Assembly: GCA_003290465.1 (NCBI GenBank)
Contig: CP030759.1
Span: forward strand, 1,269,144 to 1,333,143
DNA from: Candidatus Sumerlaea chitinivorans
GTDB taxonomy: Bacteria > Sumerlaeota > Sumerlaeia > Sumerlaeales > Sumerlaeaceae
DNA: 64,000 bases
Direction: 5' to 3'
The notes below the pieces were generated by a model, which did no database searches, was not told where the DNA came from, and saw only the letters and a program-made list of their open reading frames with translations. Positions 41,343 to 51,256 of this stretch are shown here, piece after piece (the stretch's first letter is position 1; every line of letters begins with the position of its first letter). A program made the position numbers and the translations under genes.

Positions 41343-44042
41343 ATGGTGATGAAAGCAAACGATCTGCGGCGTGCATTTATTGCGTTTTTCACGGACGAGA
41401 TTCGGCAACACCGTCATGTTCCGTCGTCACCGTTGGTTCCTCCTGACGATCCGACCCTACTCTTCACAACCGCAGGAATGGTGCAATTCAAACCATTCTA
41501 TGCCGGTACCGTTCCTCTTCCCTATAAGCGAGCGTGTAGCATCCAAAAGTGTCTGCGCGCAGGAGGCAAAGGAAGCGACCTCGAAAACGTCGGCAAGACG
41601 CTTCGTCACCACACGTTTTTCGAAATGCTGGGGAATTTCTCATTTGGAGACTACTTCAAACGCGAGGCGCTTCTCTGGGCGTGGGAATTTAGCACTAAGT
41701 ACGCAGGTTTGGATCCTGAGAGAATTTACGCCAGTGTTTACGAAGAAGACGATGAGGCTTGGGACATCTGGACAAAGGAAATTGGTCTGCCCGAAAGCCA
41801 CATGGTCCGGCTTGGCGCAAAGGATAATTTCTGGGGGCCGGCGGGTGACACGGGCGCATGTGGTCCATGCAGCGAGCTCTACTACGACCGAGGCGAAAAA
41901 TACGGACCGGGGTTAACTTTTCAAAAGGCTACGCTCGAGGACTGTGACCCCAATACGCGCTACATAGAGTACTGGAACTGCGTGTTCCCGCAATTCGATC
42001 AACAGAAGGATGGAACGCGGCTACCTCTGAAAAACCGTGGTGTTGATACGGGCATGGGGCTGGAGCGGTTGACGTGCATCGTTCAGGATTGCGCCTCGCC
42101 CTATGAGACAGATTTGCTCTGGCCGATTGTGCAACACGCCTGTGAATTGCTTGGGGTTGCCAACTATCATCAAGCCGAGCTTGCAGTGCGTCAGAGTGTG
42201 AACGTGGTGGCCGACCATGTCCGCGCTCTCACGTTTGCTCTCAGCGAGGGAATCCTTCCAAGTAACGAAGGGCGTGGGTATGTTCTGCGGCGCCTTCTGC
42301 GCCGGGCAGCTCGATATGCTCGGAAAATCGGAGCGGAAGGCGCGTTTATGCACCAACTGGTCGACAGCGTCATCGACGTTATGGGGGACGTCTACCCAGA
42401 GATCAAAGAGGCGCCGGATCTGGTCAAGCGCGTCATCCGCACAGAGGAAGAAGCTTACGCGCAGACCCTTGATGTGGGGTTGCAGAAGCTTGAGAGTTTG
42501 CTAGCTAAGAGTGAGGGTGGGGTGCTGAGCGGAGAGGATGTTTTCGTGCTCTGCTCAACCTACGGCTTGCCCTACGACGACATCGTCGAAATAGCTGGAG
42601 AACGTGGCGTGCAAGTGGACGCTGCCGGCTACCAACAACACCTTGCCCGTCACCGCGAAGAAAGCCGCAAAGGCGCAAAAGGAACACGATTCGAAGGCAT
42701 CTACGAGCACATCAAAGATATTTTCCGTCAGCGTGGGAAAACCCGGTTTCTCGGGTATCCCGATAACTGCGCCGACTATCCTGTCCTTTCTGCCGAGAAT
42801 CTGAACGTTCTGGCCATCTTTGTCGAATCCCAGCCGGTTTCCCGTGCCCACGTAGGGCAACAGGTCGCAGTGGTGCTGGAAGCCACTCCTTTCTATGCCG
42901 AGGCTGGTGGGCAAGTCGGGGACAGTGGGTGGCTTCGAACACCTCACGGAGCGGTGCGGGTCCACGACTGCCAAAAAACACCTGAGGATGTTTACGTGCA
43001 CTTCGGTGAGGTTGTGGAAGGTGAGATCCGCGACGACGAGCCGGTACGCGCAGAGATCGACGCTGATAGGCGATGGGATATTATGCGGAACCACACCGCA
43101 ACGCACCTCCTTCAGGGTGCACTTAAACGAGTCGTCGGTCGGCATGTAACGCAACAGGGATCGTTCGTTGGCCCCGAATATCTGCGCTTCGACTTTACAA
43201 ATCCAGAAGCATTGTCCGCAGAGCAGCTCTGCGAGATCGAGCGACTGGTCAACGAGCAGATCATGGCGAATCTGCCGGTGGTTACTCAGGTGATGAGCTT
43301 GGAAGAAGCCCGGCAAACAGGGGCAATTGCACCGTTCGGAGAGCGCTACGGCGCTCAAGTGCGTGTGGTGGATCTCCCGGAGTGGGATAAGGAGTTCTGC
43401 GGCGGCACCCACATGCCTGCCACCGGTGGAATTGGATGTTTCGTGGTGCTCAGTGAAAGCGCAATTGCGAGCGGGGTGCGCCGAATCGAGGCAACCACCG
43501 GTCGCCACGCTGTGTCCGTGATTCAAAACGAGCGAGGAGCCCTGCGCGAGCTCAGCGGCCTATTGTGCGTACCTAAGGATAAGGTCGTTGAGCGAGTGGA
43601 AACGTTGACCGAGGAGCTAAAGGCTGCTCGCAAGGAGATCGCCCAACTACGGGGCCAGCTCACCGCTCAGGAAGCTGGGGCGTTGTTGGAGCAGGCACAG
43701 GAAGTCAACGGGATCAAAATCGTCCTTCATCAATTCCCTGATCTTGAAGCCGGACAACTACGTGAGGTTTTCGATGAGCTGAAAAGCCGACGCCCTCGCG
43801 GGCTTGTGGCCGTGCTTGCTTCGACCGCGAACGGCCGCGTCACGCTCATCGGAGGGGCCACGGCCGATGTCGTAGAACGGGGATTTTCTGCGTCGGATGT
43901 GATCCGAGATGCGGCAAAGCACGTGGGCGGTTCAGGTGGCGGCAAGAAAGAAATGGCGCAAGCCGGTGGCAAGAAAGTCGAGGGCGTTGCAGATGCCCTG
44001 GCCGCGGCACGAAAAGCAATATGCGACATCCTGAAAGCGTAG
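41343..44042 (+). CDS. alaS: Alanyl-tRNA synthetase
   Basis: 899 residues from ATG 41343 (AAGGAA 9 bases upstream; the frame opens at TTG 41298). Class II catalytic core with TLLFTTAGMVQFKPFY and TFFEMLGNFSFGDYFK, editing domain with HTATHLLQGAL and the CGGTHM zinc site, then a C-Ala domain ending in VGGSGGGK. It charges and edits tRNA-Ala. All key motifs are intact. Apparently single gene, with about 450 non-coding bases after it. Confidence 0.97.
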   Translation: MVMKANDLRRAFIAFFTDEIRQHRHVPSSPLVPPDDPTLLFTTAGMVQFKPFYAGTVPLPYKRACSIQKCLRAGGKGSDLENVGKTLRHHTFFEMLGNFSFGDYFKREALLWAWEFSTKYAGLDPERIYASVYEEDDEAWDIWTKEIGLPESHMVRLGAKDNFWGPAGDTGACGPCSELYYDRGEKYGPGLTFQKATLEDCDPNTRYIEYWNCVFPQFDQQKDGTRLPLKNRGVDTGMGLERLTCIVQDCASPYETDLLWPIVQHACELLGVANYHQAELAVRQSVNVVADHVRALTFALSEGILPSNEGRGYVLRRLLRRAARYARKIGAEGAFMHQLVDSVIDVMGDVYPEIKEAPDLVKRVIRTEEEAYAQTLDVGLQKLESLLAKSEGGVLSGEDVFVLCSTYGLPYDDIVEIAGERGVQVDAAGYQQHLARHREESRKGAKGTRFEGIYEHIKDIFRQRGKTRFLGYPDNCADYPVLSAENLNVLAIFVESQPVSRAHVGQQVAVVLEATPFYAEAGGQVGDSGWLRTPHGAVRVHDCQKTPEDVYVHFGEVVEGEIRDDEPVRAEIDADRRWDIMRNHTATHLLQGALKRVVGRHVTQQGSFVGPEYLRFDFTNPEALSAEQLCEIERLVNEQIMANLPVVTQVMSLEEARQTGAIAPFGERYGAQVRVVDLPEWDKEFCGGTHMPATGGIGCFVVLSESAIASGVRRIEATTGRHAVSVIQNERGALRELSGLLCVPKDKVVERVETLTEELKAARKEIAQLRGQLTAQEAGALLEQAQEVNGIKIVLHQFPDLEAGQLREVFDELKSRRPRGLVAVLASTANGRVTLIGGATADVVERGFSASDVIRDAAKHVGGSGGGKKEMAQAGGKKVEGVADALAAARKAICDILKA

Positions 44043-44490
44043 CTTTTCTAAAGTACTCTCTGAAAAATGCAGTGGAGGCGTCGAGAGGCTTGTCATCGTT
44101 CCACTACCCTTGCTGACCTCCGTCCTCGGCTTTATGTGCCGTAGCAACATCGAGTGCGGCCCAAACGAACCAATCAGACCATGCGCTCCTACTTGCGCTT
44201 GCTTGTATGGGCGAGCTATGTCTCCGCGCTTGTGGAATGCGCCACGAGCGCGGAATAGGAGGCCAAAGGGTGCAGGAGATTGCTCATTGAACCAATCGGC
44301 GACCGCTGTGGAAGTAGTTTAACAAGTCCCCGATACCGCCGCCCTTGAATGGGGAACCAACAAGCTACTCAGAAGATAGAAATCAGGATGTCCGCAAGCC
44401 TGTGTACGGCGCGCTCATCACCTAAATAAAGAAAGGAGAGCCCGGACTTTGCGTCCGAAGCTCTCCTTCCGACCTTTGCAGATCTACTAC
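44043..44490. other. Intergenic region between alaS and the GHL10 gene
   Basis: 448 bases. The right part is the terminator of the minus-strand gene. The rest holds short frames without ribosome-binding sites and no RNA signature I can name. Confidence 0.45.
44433..44468 (-). terminator. Terminator of the GHL10 glycoside hydrolase gene
   Basis: AAGGAGAGC (44433-44441) pairs with GCTCTCCTT (44460-44468), and CGGAC with GTCCG inside. On the minus strand TCTTTATTT follows. A 22-base gap separates it from the stop. Confidence 0.85.
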
Positions 44491-46575
44491 CTACTCTAAG
44501 GTAAAGTGAGACAACGTCACAGGGTGGTACTCAACGAATGAGAACTTAACCGCGTCCGTTGGCAAGCGTGTATTCGTTCCGTTGGGGGTTGTGGTGCTCG
44601 AGGACGAGTCCACTTCAAAATAAGCATTCGACGAATCGAGCAGGAACACACCGCCCACTTGATACCAGGTGTTTCCGGTATTAGCCGGAATCACATCAAA
44701 GGTCCCGGACACAACTCCTGATGCGGTGCGCACACGATAGGTGCAGTTCATGCAATTTGTCGAACTCACGTTGTTCGTCGTATAGTAGATTTTGTAGTAG
44801 TGCTGGCCTGCCGGGACACCGGGGATTCCGGCAAGGGTAAAACGAGCTACATCATTCTTCGTGTCGAGGGTGGCAAACCGCGAACCAATTCCAGAAGTGA
44901 CTCCGCTTGCTGTGCTCTTCGATGTGGAATTCTGCCAATCCCCACTGATTTCGCTGTACTTCGTATAGTTTTGCCCGCCACTTCGGCTCTCCACAATGAA
45001 CTCCGGGAAGGATGGGGTCACTGGCCCGACCGTGTTTGAATCGCCTTTGTTGTTGTAGTCGTCCACCGGGATGACCTTGTAGTAGTACGTTCCTGCCGTT
45101 AGGCCCTTACTCCCATCGTCGATGAACTCGTTGCCAGTCACGACAAAGTTCTTATTCACAAGGTTGGCATAATAGAGCTTCACGGGGGTCGAAGTGGAAC
45201 GATATACGAGATAGCGGGCTGGAACGTCGCCATCGGAGGCAGCCGCTGGGGTACTCCAGGTGAGGCGGACCCGCCCCGGTTGGCTGACATCCGCCGTGAG
45301 GTTCGTGATATTGTTTGGCTTCACGGAGTCCCAATTGACCTTCAGCGTATAGTTCACCAGTGGACTTGCTGAAGCCATCACGCCGGTGCCGCAGGGCGAA
45401 GTCGCGGTGGCATTCAGTGTGCTCATGAAGCCGCTCGCACTGACTCCATTATAGGAGAATATGCCGAATCCCGTCATGCCGCGCGAGGCATTCCGGGTGT
45501 CGCAAATGCTTTGCGCCATTTCTGCGGCCGGCTCGGTTCCCGTATAGAGCGTCGCTTGATGTGACATGTTTGTCACGTCAGGCTTCGCTAAGTCCATGAG
45601 GGCTGCATTCGCGGAAGCCGTCGATCGATAGTACTGCGGCGCGATCATGTCGAGAATTCCAAGGCCATTCACATGATCCGAGTTCGACATCGTGTTCCAC
45701 AGGGGAAAGTACTGGAAGACGGTGGAATACGTATCGGTAAGGCTGGTTCCGTAGACAACGGGTGCTGCTCCAAAGATAATCCACGGCTTCATCGCGTGGA
45801 CGTCAGCTCGAGCCGCTGAAATAAAGTTCGCAATGGCTTGACGCCGTGCATTGATAAATGCGGTGCTGCCCGGGCCGGGATTGGTGAGTCCCATGTCGGC
45901 AAGAGCCTGAGGGTTGTAGCCATATGCCTCATTGCGATGAGGGAGGGCATCGCCGGGATAGCGGATACGATCCAGAATGATGCCATCGATGTCGTAGTTC
46001 TGCACCAAGTCTTTTAGCACATTCCGCGTGTAGGTTTGAACATCATTGCGACCGGGATCGGCCCAAAGCCCCTCGGGAGTATCCGAAGTCGTTGTTGCAC
46101 GGGGATAGCCGGGATCGGGATTATAGGTTGTGTCGTTAGTCGCATTGGGTGCGGTAACGTCCTTGTAAATCCAGATCACAGAGCCAGAGGGCAAAAACGA
46201 CGGATAGGTATCTGAGCCGTCTGTAACAAGGAAGCAGCTAAACGCTGCATAGACGCGAAGTCCCGCTTCGTGCGCTCGGTCAATCATGAACTGGAGCGAG
46301 TCGCCCGCGCCCCCGGACTGATTGGGCTCAGGATTAGGATAAGTTGAGTAATCGCGGTTTGGAATATAGTATGCATTCGCACGATAACGCGCGAGAAAGC
46401 AAATCGCATTGAAATTGTTGGCCACAGCGAAATTGATCGCATTCTGCATATTAGTGGTATTCGTCACACCATCGCCAATACTGAACCACAGAATGCGCTC
46501 TTCCGCTTGCGACCTCGAAGTCAAAATCAACAAGCTAACAAGCAATAAAATTAGTCGCCCTATGGTTCGCACCAT
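44491..46575 (-). CDS. Secreted GHL10-type glycoside hydrolase with FN3 and golvesin-like domains
   Basis: 694 residues. Signal peptide (about 1-24), then a TIM barrel (about 25-400) with the GHL10/DUF187 pattern: GLWADPGRNDVQTY followed by YDIDGIILDRIRYPG, where the acidic residues after the strand are the likely active site. A fibronectin type III domain (about 420-505) and a golvesin/xanthan-lyase-like beta domain (about 530-690, HYYKIYYT, WYQVGGVF) follow. It probably acts on an extracellular or cell-wall polysaccharide. It is a single gene behind a 20-bp palindrome and before a strong terminator, so it looks individually regulated. Confidence 0.87.
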   Translation of the reverse strand: MVRTIGRLILLLVSLLILTSRSQAEERILWFSIGDGVTNTTNMQNAINFAVANNFNAICFLARYRANAYYIPNRDYSTYPNPEPNQSGGAGDSLQFMIDRAHEAGLRVYAAFSCFLVTDGSDTYPSFLPSGSVIWIYKDVTAPNATNDTTYNPDPGYPRATTTSDTPEGLWADPGRNDVQTYTRNVLKDLVQNYDIDGIILDRIRYPGDALPHRNEAYGYNPQALADMGLTNPGPGSTAFINARRQAIANFISAARADVHAMKPWIIFGAAPVVYGTSLTDTYSTVFQYFPLWNTMSNSDHVNGLGILDMIAPQYYRSTASANAALMDLAKPDVTNMSHQATLYTGTEPAAEMAQSICDTRNASRGMTGFGIFSYNGVSASGFMSTLNATATSPCGTGVMASASPLVNYTLKVNWDSVKPNNITNLTADVSQPGRVRLTWSTPAAASDGDVPARYLVYRSTSTPVKLYYANLVNKNFVVTGNEFIDDGSKGLTAGTYYYKVIPVDDYNNKGDSNTVGPVTPSFPEFIVESRSGGQNYTKYSEISGDWQNSTSKSTASGVTSGIGSRFATLDTKNDVARFTLAGIPGVPAGQHYYKIYYTTNNVSSTNCMNCTYRVRTASGVVSGTFDVIPANTGNTWYQVGGVFLLDSSNAYFEVDSSSSTTTPNGTNTRLPTDAVKFSFVEYHPVTLSHFTLE

Positions 46576-46598
46576 CGTCCTTACCCCATCACAAGTAT

Positions 46599-46618
46599 TT
46601 GTTACATCATTGTAACAA
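46599..46618. promoter_or_regulatory. 20-bp perfect palindrome upstream of the GHL10 gene
   Basis: TTGTTACA and TGTAACAA arms of 8 bases around a 4-base centre, 23 bases before the start codon. On the minus strand TACAAT, a good -10 box, falls inside it, so a bound repressor would block transcription. Its regulator is not identified in the window. Confidence 0.6.
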
Positions 46619-46754
46619 GTGATTCTTGAGTGTGACCAAAAAATAAGGGGCTGATCAAAATCAAGCGCAAACGCTCAGAAGCATTGGGGGAACCGCGCGA
46701 ACACGGAAACCGATTGTAGACTCCACGAGAAATGGGGTGGGAAAAAAAGAAAAA

Positions 46755-46831
<77 letters not shown>

Positions 46832-46966
46832 GCTGCGGTCGTCGAATTATATGCAGAGAACAGCGTTTTCATTCACCCGAAGAGGCAAATTTTGCAACCG
46901 AACACAAAAGGCTAAAATCTCGTGTTTGCAGACTGAAACCCCTGCGGGCTTCAGAGCAAAATCAAA

Positions 46967-47043
46967 TGGTGGGTGGAACAGGATTCGAACCTGTGACCCC
47001 CAGCTTGTAAGGCTGGTGCTCTAACCACCTGAGCTATCCACCC
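46967..47043 (-). tRNA. tRNA-Val (anticodon TAC)
   Basis: Minus-strand cloverleaf: acceptor GGGTGGA/TCCACCC, discriminator A, encoded CCA. Loop CTTACAA between CCAGC and GCTGG gives TAC. It lies 55 bases past rpsR on the same strand and may be on the ribosomal-protein transcript, followed by tRNA-Asp. Confidence 0.97.
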
Positions 47044-47097
47044 ACCAAGGGCACACAGCCATTGGCTGCATGCCTTGCAAGTAAGAGTCGCAATTGC

Positions 47098-47433
47098 TTA
47101 GTCCGCCTTGAAGGGAAGCAAGGCGATGATCCGTGCCCGCTTAATCGCGGTAGTGAGCATGCGCTGATGCGCTGCACACGCCCCGGAAATCCGGCGTGGA
47201 AGGATTTTCCCACGCTCGGTAATAAATTTGCGCAAACGCTTTGCGTCTTTGTAGTCTACCCAATCAATGCCGTCCGCGCAAAACGCGCAGACCTTGCGCC
47301 GTGCAAAACGACGAGCGCCTGGCGCAGCGGGACGACGCGCCGCTTCCGTCGCCTCGGCGGACGCAGTTGCAGCGGCTTCCGGAGCAGCTTCCTGTTCCGG
47401 TTGCTCTGGGGTTGGTGTCATTTCTTCTGCCAT
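47098..47433 (-). CDS. rpsR: 30S ribosomal protein S18
   Basis: 111 residues. The S18 core begins near residue 46 ([17 protein letters not shown]) and has the zinc-type cysteines C..C plus a later GAC, so the C+ form. A 45-residue Glu/Ala/Pro-rich N-terminal extension is unusual for S18. ATG 47433 has GAGGA 7 bases upstream; the frame could start at TTG 47439. It is last in rpsF-ssb-rpsR. rplI, which often follows, is absent. Confidence 0.95.
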   Translation of the reverse strand: MAEEMTPTPEQPEQEAAPEAAATASAEATEAARRPAAPGARRFARRKVCAFCADGIDWVDYKDAKRLRKFITERGKILPRRISGACAAHQRMLTTAIKRARIIALLPFKAD

Positions 47434-47462
47434 GTTCAAGTCCTCTGCGAATTGTTTACAGT

Positions 47463-47942
47463 TTAGAATGGAATATCGTCCTCGACGTTGTTTGACGCCG
47501 AGAAATCGAGTCCATTCGAGGGCGCACTGGACGGCGGGGTACCCCCGGCGGGCTTACTTGGCCCTTCCGCGGGTTCGCCTAAATCCGCGCTCGGCTCTCC
47601 CTCAACACGTGAAGGAACATCGAACGGGGCCACCCGCTCCGCCACGATACGGATCCTCGACTGTTTTTGATTGTCGCGCTCCCATGTATCTTGGCGAAGG
47701 CGCCCCTCGACGTAAACCGGACGACCTTTTTTCAGGACCTCGCCGCAGCGTTCCGCGAGCTTGCCCCACGCTTCCACGTCAAGAAAGGTAGTTTCGTCGC
47801 GCCACTCATTCGTTTTCGGGTCCAGATACCGCCGATTTACGGCGATTGAAAAGTTCACCACAGGGTTGCCCGAGGGGAGATAGCGAATCTCCACATCGCG
47901 GGTGAGGCGCCCCGTCACCATTACTTTATTGATCGAAAGCAT
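47463..47942 (-). CDS. ssb: Single-stranded DNA-binding protein
   Basis: 159 residues. OB-fold (1-110) starting [16 protein letters not shown], a Gly/Pro/Ser-rich linker and the acidic C-terminal tip DDIPF that recruits repair and replication proteins. It stands between rpsF and rpsR as in many bacteria, which ties its expression to ribosome synthesis. Confidence 0.97.
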   Translation of the reverse strand: MLSINKVMVTGRLTRDVEIRYLPSGNPVVNFSIAVNRRYLDPKTNEWRDETTFLDVEAWGKLAERCGEVLKKGRPVYVEGRLRQDTWERDNQKQSRIRIVAERVAPFDVPSRVEGEPSADLGEPAEGPSKPAGGTPPSSAPSNGLDFSASNNVEDDIPF

Positions 47943-47969
47943 GGGTCCAGCTCTCCCTCTTCACGTATG

Positions 47970-48365
47970 TTATTCTGCGGAGCCAAAAGCCGCGGCCCCA
48001 GCGTCGCCTGCCGAGCGGGTTTCTACTTCAACCTTTGCCGGCTTCTCTGCTTTCTTGGCCTTCGACTTCTTAATCTCCGGCATGCGAGTGAGCATCACCC
48101 GCAGAACGTTTTCGTTCAAGCGCAGAGTACGCTGAACGTCTGCCAAATCCTTGCCGGGGATATTCCCGCTGAAGGAGGCAACCACGTAGTAGCCTTCAAG
48201 CTTCTTGGAAATCGGATACGCAAGGCGACGACGCCCCCACACATCCACGTTGCTGACTTCGCCACCACGCCGAGAGATGAGTTCCTTCAAACGCTCAAGC
48301 TCGGCTGCATAGTCCGCATCTTGGAGAAATGGGTCGTATATGACAACGAGTTCGTAATTCGGCAC
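47970..48365 (-). CDS. rpsF: 30S ribosomal protein S6
   Basis: 131 residues from GTG 48365, giving MPNYELVVIYDP, the expected S6 start. The frame extends to GTG 48377, but that codon overlaps the GGAGGT ribosome-binding site, which is 10 bases ahead of the chosen start. The core ends at about residue 100, followed by a Lys/Ala-rich tail. It leads rpsF-ssb-rpsR. S6 pairs with S18 on the 30S platform. Confidence 0.95.
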   Translation of the reverse strand: MPNYELVVIYDPFLQDADYAAELERLKELISRRGGEVSNVDVWGRRRLAYPISKKLEGYYVVASFSGNIPGKDLADVQRTLRLNENVLRVMLTRMPEIKKSKAKKAEKPAKVEVETRSAGDAGAAAFGSAE

Positions 48366-48529
48366 GACAAGCTTCACCTCCCTTCGGCTCTTGAGCTACA
48401 GGAAGTTCAGTCGGGCGACCGAATCCTGCAGCAGGGTGCGCGTTGTGCCTCAAGCGCGCAAAACACTGCCCTACTTACAGGCTGCGGCTCTGGCCTATTC
48501 GCTTTTGAATGGAATGGGCCCAAACCAAC

Positions 48530-50068
48530 TCAGCGCTTGACGCGTTTTAGGCGAACACGTGGTTTGGACTGCCCAATCCGTGGCACATCTCGCAGGGCTT
48601 CGATTTGAACAGTGCGGGGTTCCTCCGTGACCACCAGAAACTGATGTTCTTGCCCGACCTGGGCCCGAAACACAATCCATACACCTAAACTCAGCCAGAA
48701 GAAAAACATGCTGACTGGAATGTGGAGGGGGAAGTTAAACAGGCCGTCTAACCCGATCACCGCAAAGGACGCCAAAAACGTTGCAGCCATAAGGTGCACG
48801 CGAGGTTTATTGGCAGCTCTTCGAGCTGTTTCCCACGACTGGGCAAGTAGCGCTGCCCACAAAGCGCACCATACAGCTAAACCAACGACCCCGCTTTCTG
48901 TCGCAAACTGAAGCCAATCGTTGTGTACGTAACCCGGCGAGACTCCCCGAATCTGCTCAGCAAGAATATATTGGTAGACTTCGCTGCCCTTGCGACTTTG
49001 CAGGAAATCCACGTAATTCCAAAACAACACGTTGTATTGGCCATAACCGACGCCAAACCACGGCTTGGCTCGCAACATTTCCAACGCAATCAACCAGTAG
49101 TAGAAGCGCACGTTTACTTCGCGGCTGGCGGCAAGGCGTTCCAAGAGGTTGAACTGAAACTTGAGAAACGGCAATGGCACGGTCAAAATGACTACTATCA
49201 GGAACAGCCCTACCCCCCCGGCAAAAAGCAGTTGGCGACGGTATCGCGGCGAAAGCGCCAGCAGGACGTAATATGGGAGTGCGGCGCCGATGATGCCCAA
49301 CCAAGGTCCACGCGCTCCGCTCAGAATAAGTGCCACGAGAATGAGGGCTCCGCTTATCCCCACGAGCCACTTCAGCCATTTCCTGCTCATCTCGAAGACG
49401 AAGAAAAGAGCCCAGTACAGCAAGGGGGCAAGAAACGAACCCATGTAGTTCGGGTGGCCAAAAGTCGAACTGATTTTCTGCTTACCTGCCATGTCCTCAA
49501 GCGCGGTCTCCGTCGGGAGAGGGGCATACGGGAGGAACTCGTAGCCGGCGCTTTGAAGGATCGCATAAAGCGCTGCGGGTACAGCGCCAATCACTGCGAC
49601 GAGGAAAATTCGCTCCAGCTGACGGGGCGAGGCACTCAAGGACTGAACAAGCAAAAACGCAAGAAAGCAACAGAGGGGCAGAAGGAAAGCGCGGAATGCG
49701 TGACCCGGATTGGGGGCAGCAAGTAGCGAGTATGCCTGCACTGCAAGGAACAACGTTGCGAACCACAGGATGGAATTGCGCGCCAACCGGGTGGGCAGGA
49801 CCCACGCTCGCCATAACACATAGGGGAGGCCAATTGCCACCATGGCGAACTGGATGAAGAAGGTTTGATTTTCGACAGGTTTGAGCAGATAATAGCTGGT
49901 TCCTGTCGCGCCCCACAGCGTGCGAATTTGGTCCCAGATAGCAGGGATAGCATACGGAGCACACAAAACAATTGTCATGAGCGACAACAAACCTAACCTT
50001 GCCACCAGACGTTGAGACGTTCGGCTCGACAACGCCCGCCACAGCTTCTCTACCGGATTCTCGCTCAC
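48530..50068 (-). CDS. O-antigen ligase / polymerase-like membrane protein (Wzy_C family)
   Basis: 512 residues with roughly ten to twelve hydrophobic helices. The large periplasmic loop carries GVGYGQYNVLFWNY and GYVHNDWLQFATESGVVG, the conserved histidine region of WaaL/Wzy-type proteins. It transfers or polymerises lipid-linked glycans at the periplasmic face; family members also act as protein O-oligosaccharyltransferases. Start GTG 50068 has AGGAG about 11 bases upstream. Transcribed toward rpsF; divergent from queG with 141 bases between starts. Confidence 0.88.
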   Translation of the reverse strand: MSENPVEKLWRALSSRTSQRLVARLGLLSLMTIVLCAPYAIPAIWDQIRTLWGATGTSYYLLKPVENQTFFIQFAMVAIGLPYVLWRAWVLPTRLARNSILWFATLFLAVQAYSLLAAPNPGHAFRAFLLPLCCFLAFLLVQSLSASPRQLERIFLVAVIGAVPAALYAILQSAGYEFLPYAPLPTETALEDMAGKQKISSTFGHPNYMGSFLAPLLYWALFFVFEMSRKWLKWLVGISGALILVALILSGARGPWLGIIGAALPYYVLLALSPRYRRQLLFAGGVGLFLIVVILTVPLPFLKFQFNLLERLAASREVNVRFYYWLIALEMLRAKPWFGVGYGQYNVLFWNYVDFLQSRKGSEVYQYILAEQIRGVSPGYVHNDWLQFATESGVVGLAVWCALWAALLAQSWETARRAANKPRVHLMAATFLASFAVIGLDGLFNFPLHIPVSMFFFWLSLGVWIVFRAQVGQEHQFLVVTEEPRTVQIEALRDVPRIGQSKPRVRLKRVKR

Positions 50069-50209
50069 GTTCGTTTCTGCTCCTACTTGCAGCGCACACT
50101 ATGGTTGGCTACGGTAGCGTTCAATGAGATTTTGATCTCACGAGATGAAGGACGGGCGTCCTACGGAACGCCAGCTTCGTGGATTCCTATCAGATTAGGC
50201 AAAACATCG

Positions 50210-51256
50210 ATGGGTGCAAATCACGACATTCATTGGCCTACATGGAAGGCTGAGCTTGTTCGCGTAGCTCAACAAGCCGGTTTTTTCGCCGTACGCGTTG
50301 CGAACGTAACCCTTGGGCAAGAAATCTGCGACCACTATGCCCGGTGGATCGCGAACAGCTATCACGGCGAGATGACCTACATGGAGCACACGGCTCAACT
50401 CCGATTAAATGTGCAACGATGGCTTCCGTGGGCCCAAAGCGTGTTGGTGTTTGCAGCGGACTACTATCCTCGTGAACCTCAAGCGGCTTGCCGTCCCGAA
50501 TCTACCGCAGAGACAGTCCGCATTTCAAAATATGCGGTGGGCGAGGATTATCACCACGTGCTACGCCGCCGACTTGAAATCATCTGCGAATGGCTCGGCA
50601 CCCACTTCCCCGAGGCACAGTGGCAGATCTGTATTGATTCCTCGCCTCTTCTTGAGCGGGCCTACGCGGTAGCTGCGGGAATTGGTTTTTGGGGGCGAAA
50701 CACCATGGTGATCACCCCACGTCATGGTTCATATTATTTCTTGGGGTGCCTTGTGACGAGCGTGGCCCTTCCGCCCGATCCCCCCGTCTGGGGCACATGT
50801 GGCTCGTGCACTCGCTGCATGGATGCATGTCCGACCCAAGCCTTCGTCGCTCCTTATGTGCTCAACGCGCGGCGTTGCATTTCGTACCTCTCCATTGAAA
50901 AGCGAACTCCACTCTCCCCCACGGAACGACGGCTTTTGGGTGAATGGGTTTTTGGTTGCGACATTTGCCAAGACGTTTGCCCGTACAATAAACGACCGCC
51001 GGTCACTCCATTTCCCGAGTTCCGTGAGGGGCGCATTGTTCGCGAATGGGAACCCACGTCTACGTTTATTTCGCCGCGTTCGAACCGTGAATTTACACGG
51101 CGATTGGCGCACAGCCCTATTCTTAGGCCGGGACGCCGTCGCATCTTGGAACGTGTAGAAGCTGTCGTTGAGAATCTCAGGCGTAGGACAAAACTCTCGC
51201 AAGACGCTCCGGCTTCAAATCAACTTCGCTCTGATGACTCCTCTGCCGGGGAATAG
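50210..51256 (+). CDS. queG: Epoxyqueuosine reductase (cobalamin-dependent)
   Basis: 348 residues from ATG 50210; the longer frame from 50012 runs antisense into the ligase gene and is not conserved. The QueG domain is followed by two [4Fe-4S] motifs, [12 protein letters not shown] (near 196-207) and [12 protein letters not shown] (near 246-257). It reduces epoxyqueuosine to queuosine in tRNA using cob(II)alamin. The 3' end overlaps the end of metH, also a cobalamin enzyme, by 37 bases tail to tail. Confidence 0.94.
   Translation: MGANHDIHWPTWKAELVRVAQQAGFFAVRVANVTLGQEICDHYARWIANSYHGEMTYMEHTAQLRLNVQRWLPWAQSVLVFAADYYPREPQAACRPESTAETVRISKYAVGEDYHHVLRRRLEIICEWLGTHFPEAQWQICIDSSPLLERAYAVAAGIGFWGRNTMVITPRHGSYYFLGCLVTSVALPPDPPVWGTCGSCTRCMDACPTQAFVAPYVLNARRCISYLSIEKRTPLSPTERRLLGEWVFGCDICQDVCPYNKRPPVTPFPEFREGRIVREWEPTSTFISPRSNREFTRRLAHSPILRPGRRRILERVEAVVENLRRRTKLSQDAPASNQLRSDDSSAGE

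Noticed and set aside
42555-43526. 323-codon open frame on the minus strand
   Set aside because: Lies wholly inside alaS, whose motifs are intact on the plus strand. No ribosome-binding site and no recognisable protein pattern.
44043-44432. Structured RNA (6S, SRP or RNase P) in the alaS-GHL10 gap
   Set aside because: I looked for the conserved cores on both strands and could not match any; the region has no convincing promoter or long paired stem apart from the listed terminator.
50012-50209. N-terminal extension of QueG
   Set aside because: The extra 66 codons overlap the ligase gene antisense and have no QueG-like pattern; the conserved start MGANHD at 50210 gives the normal length.
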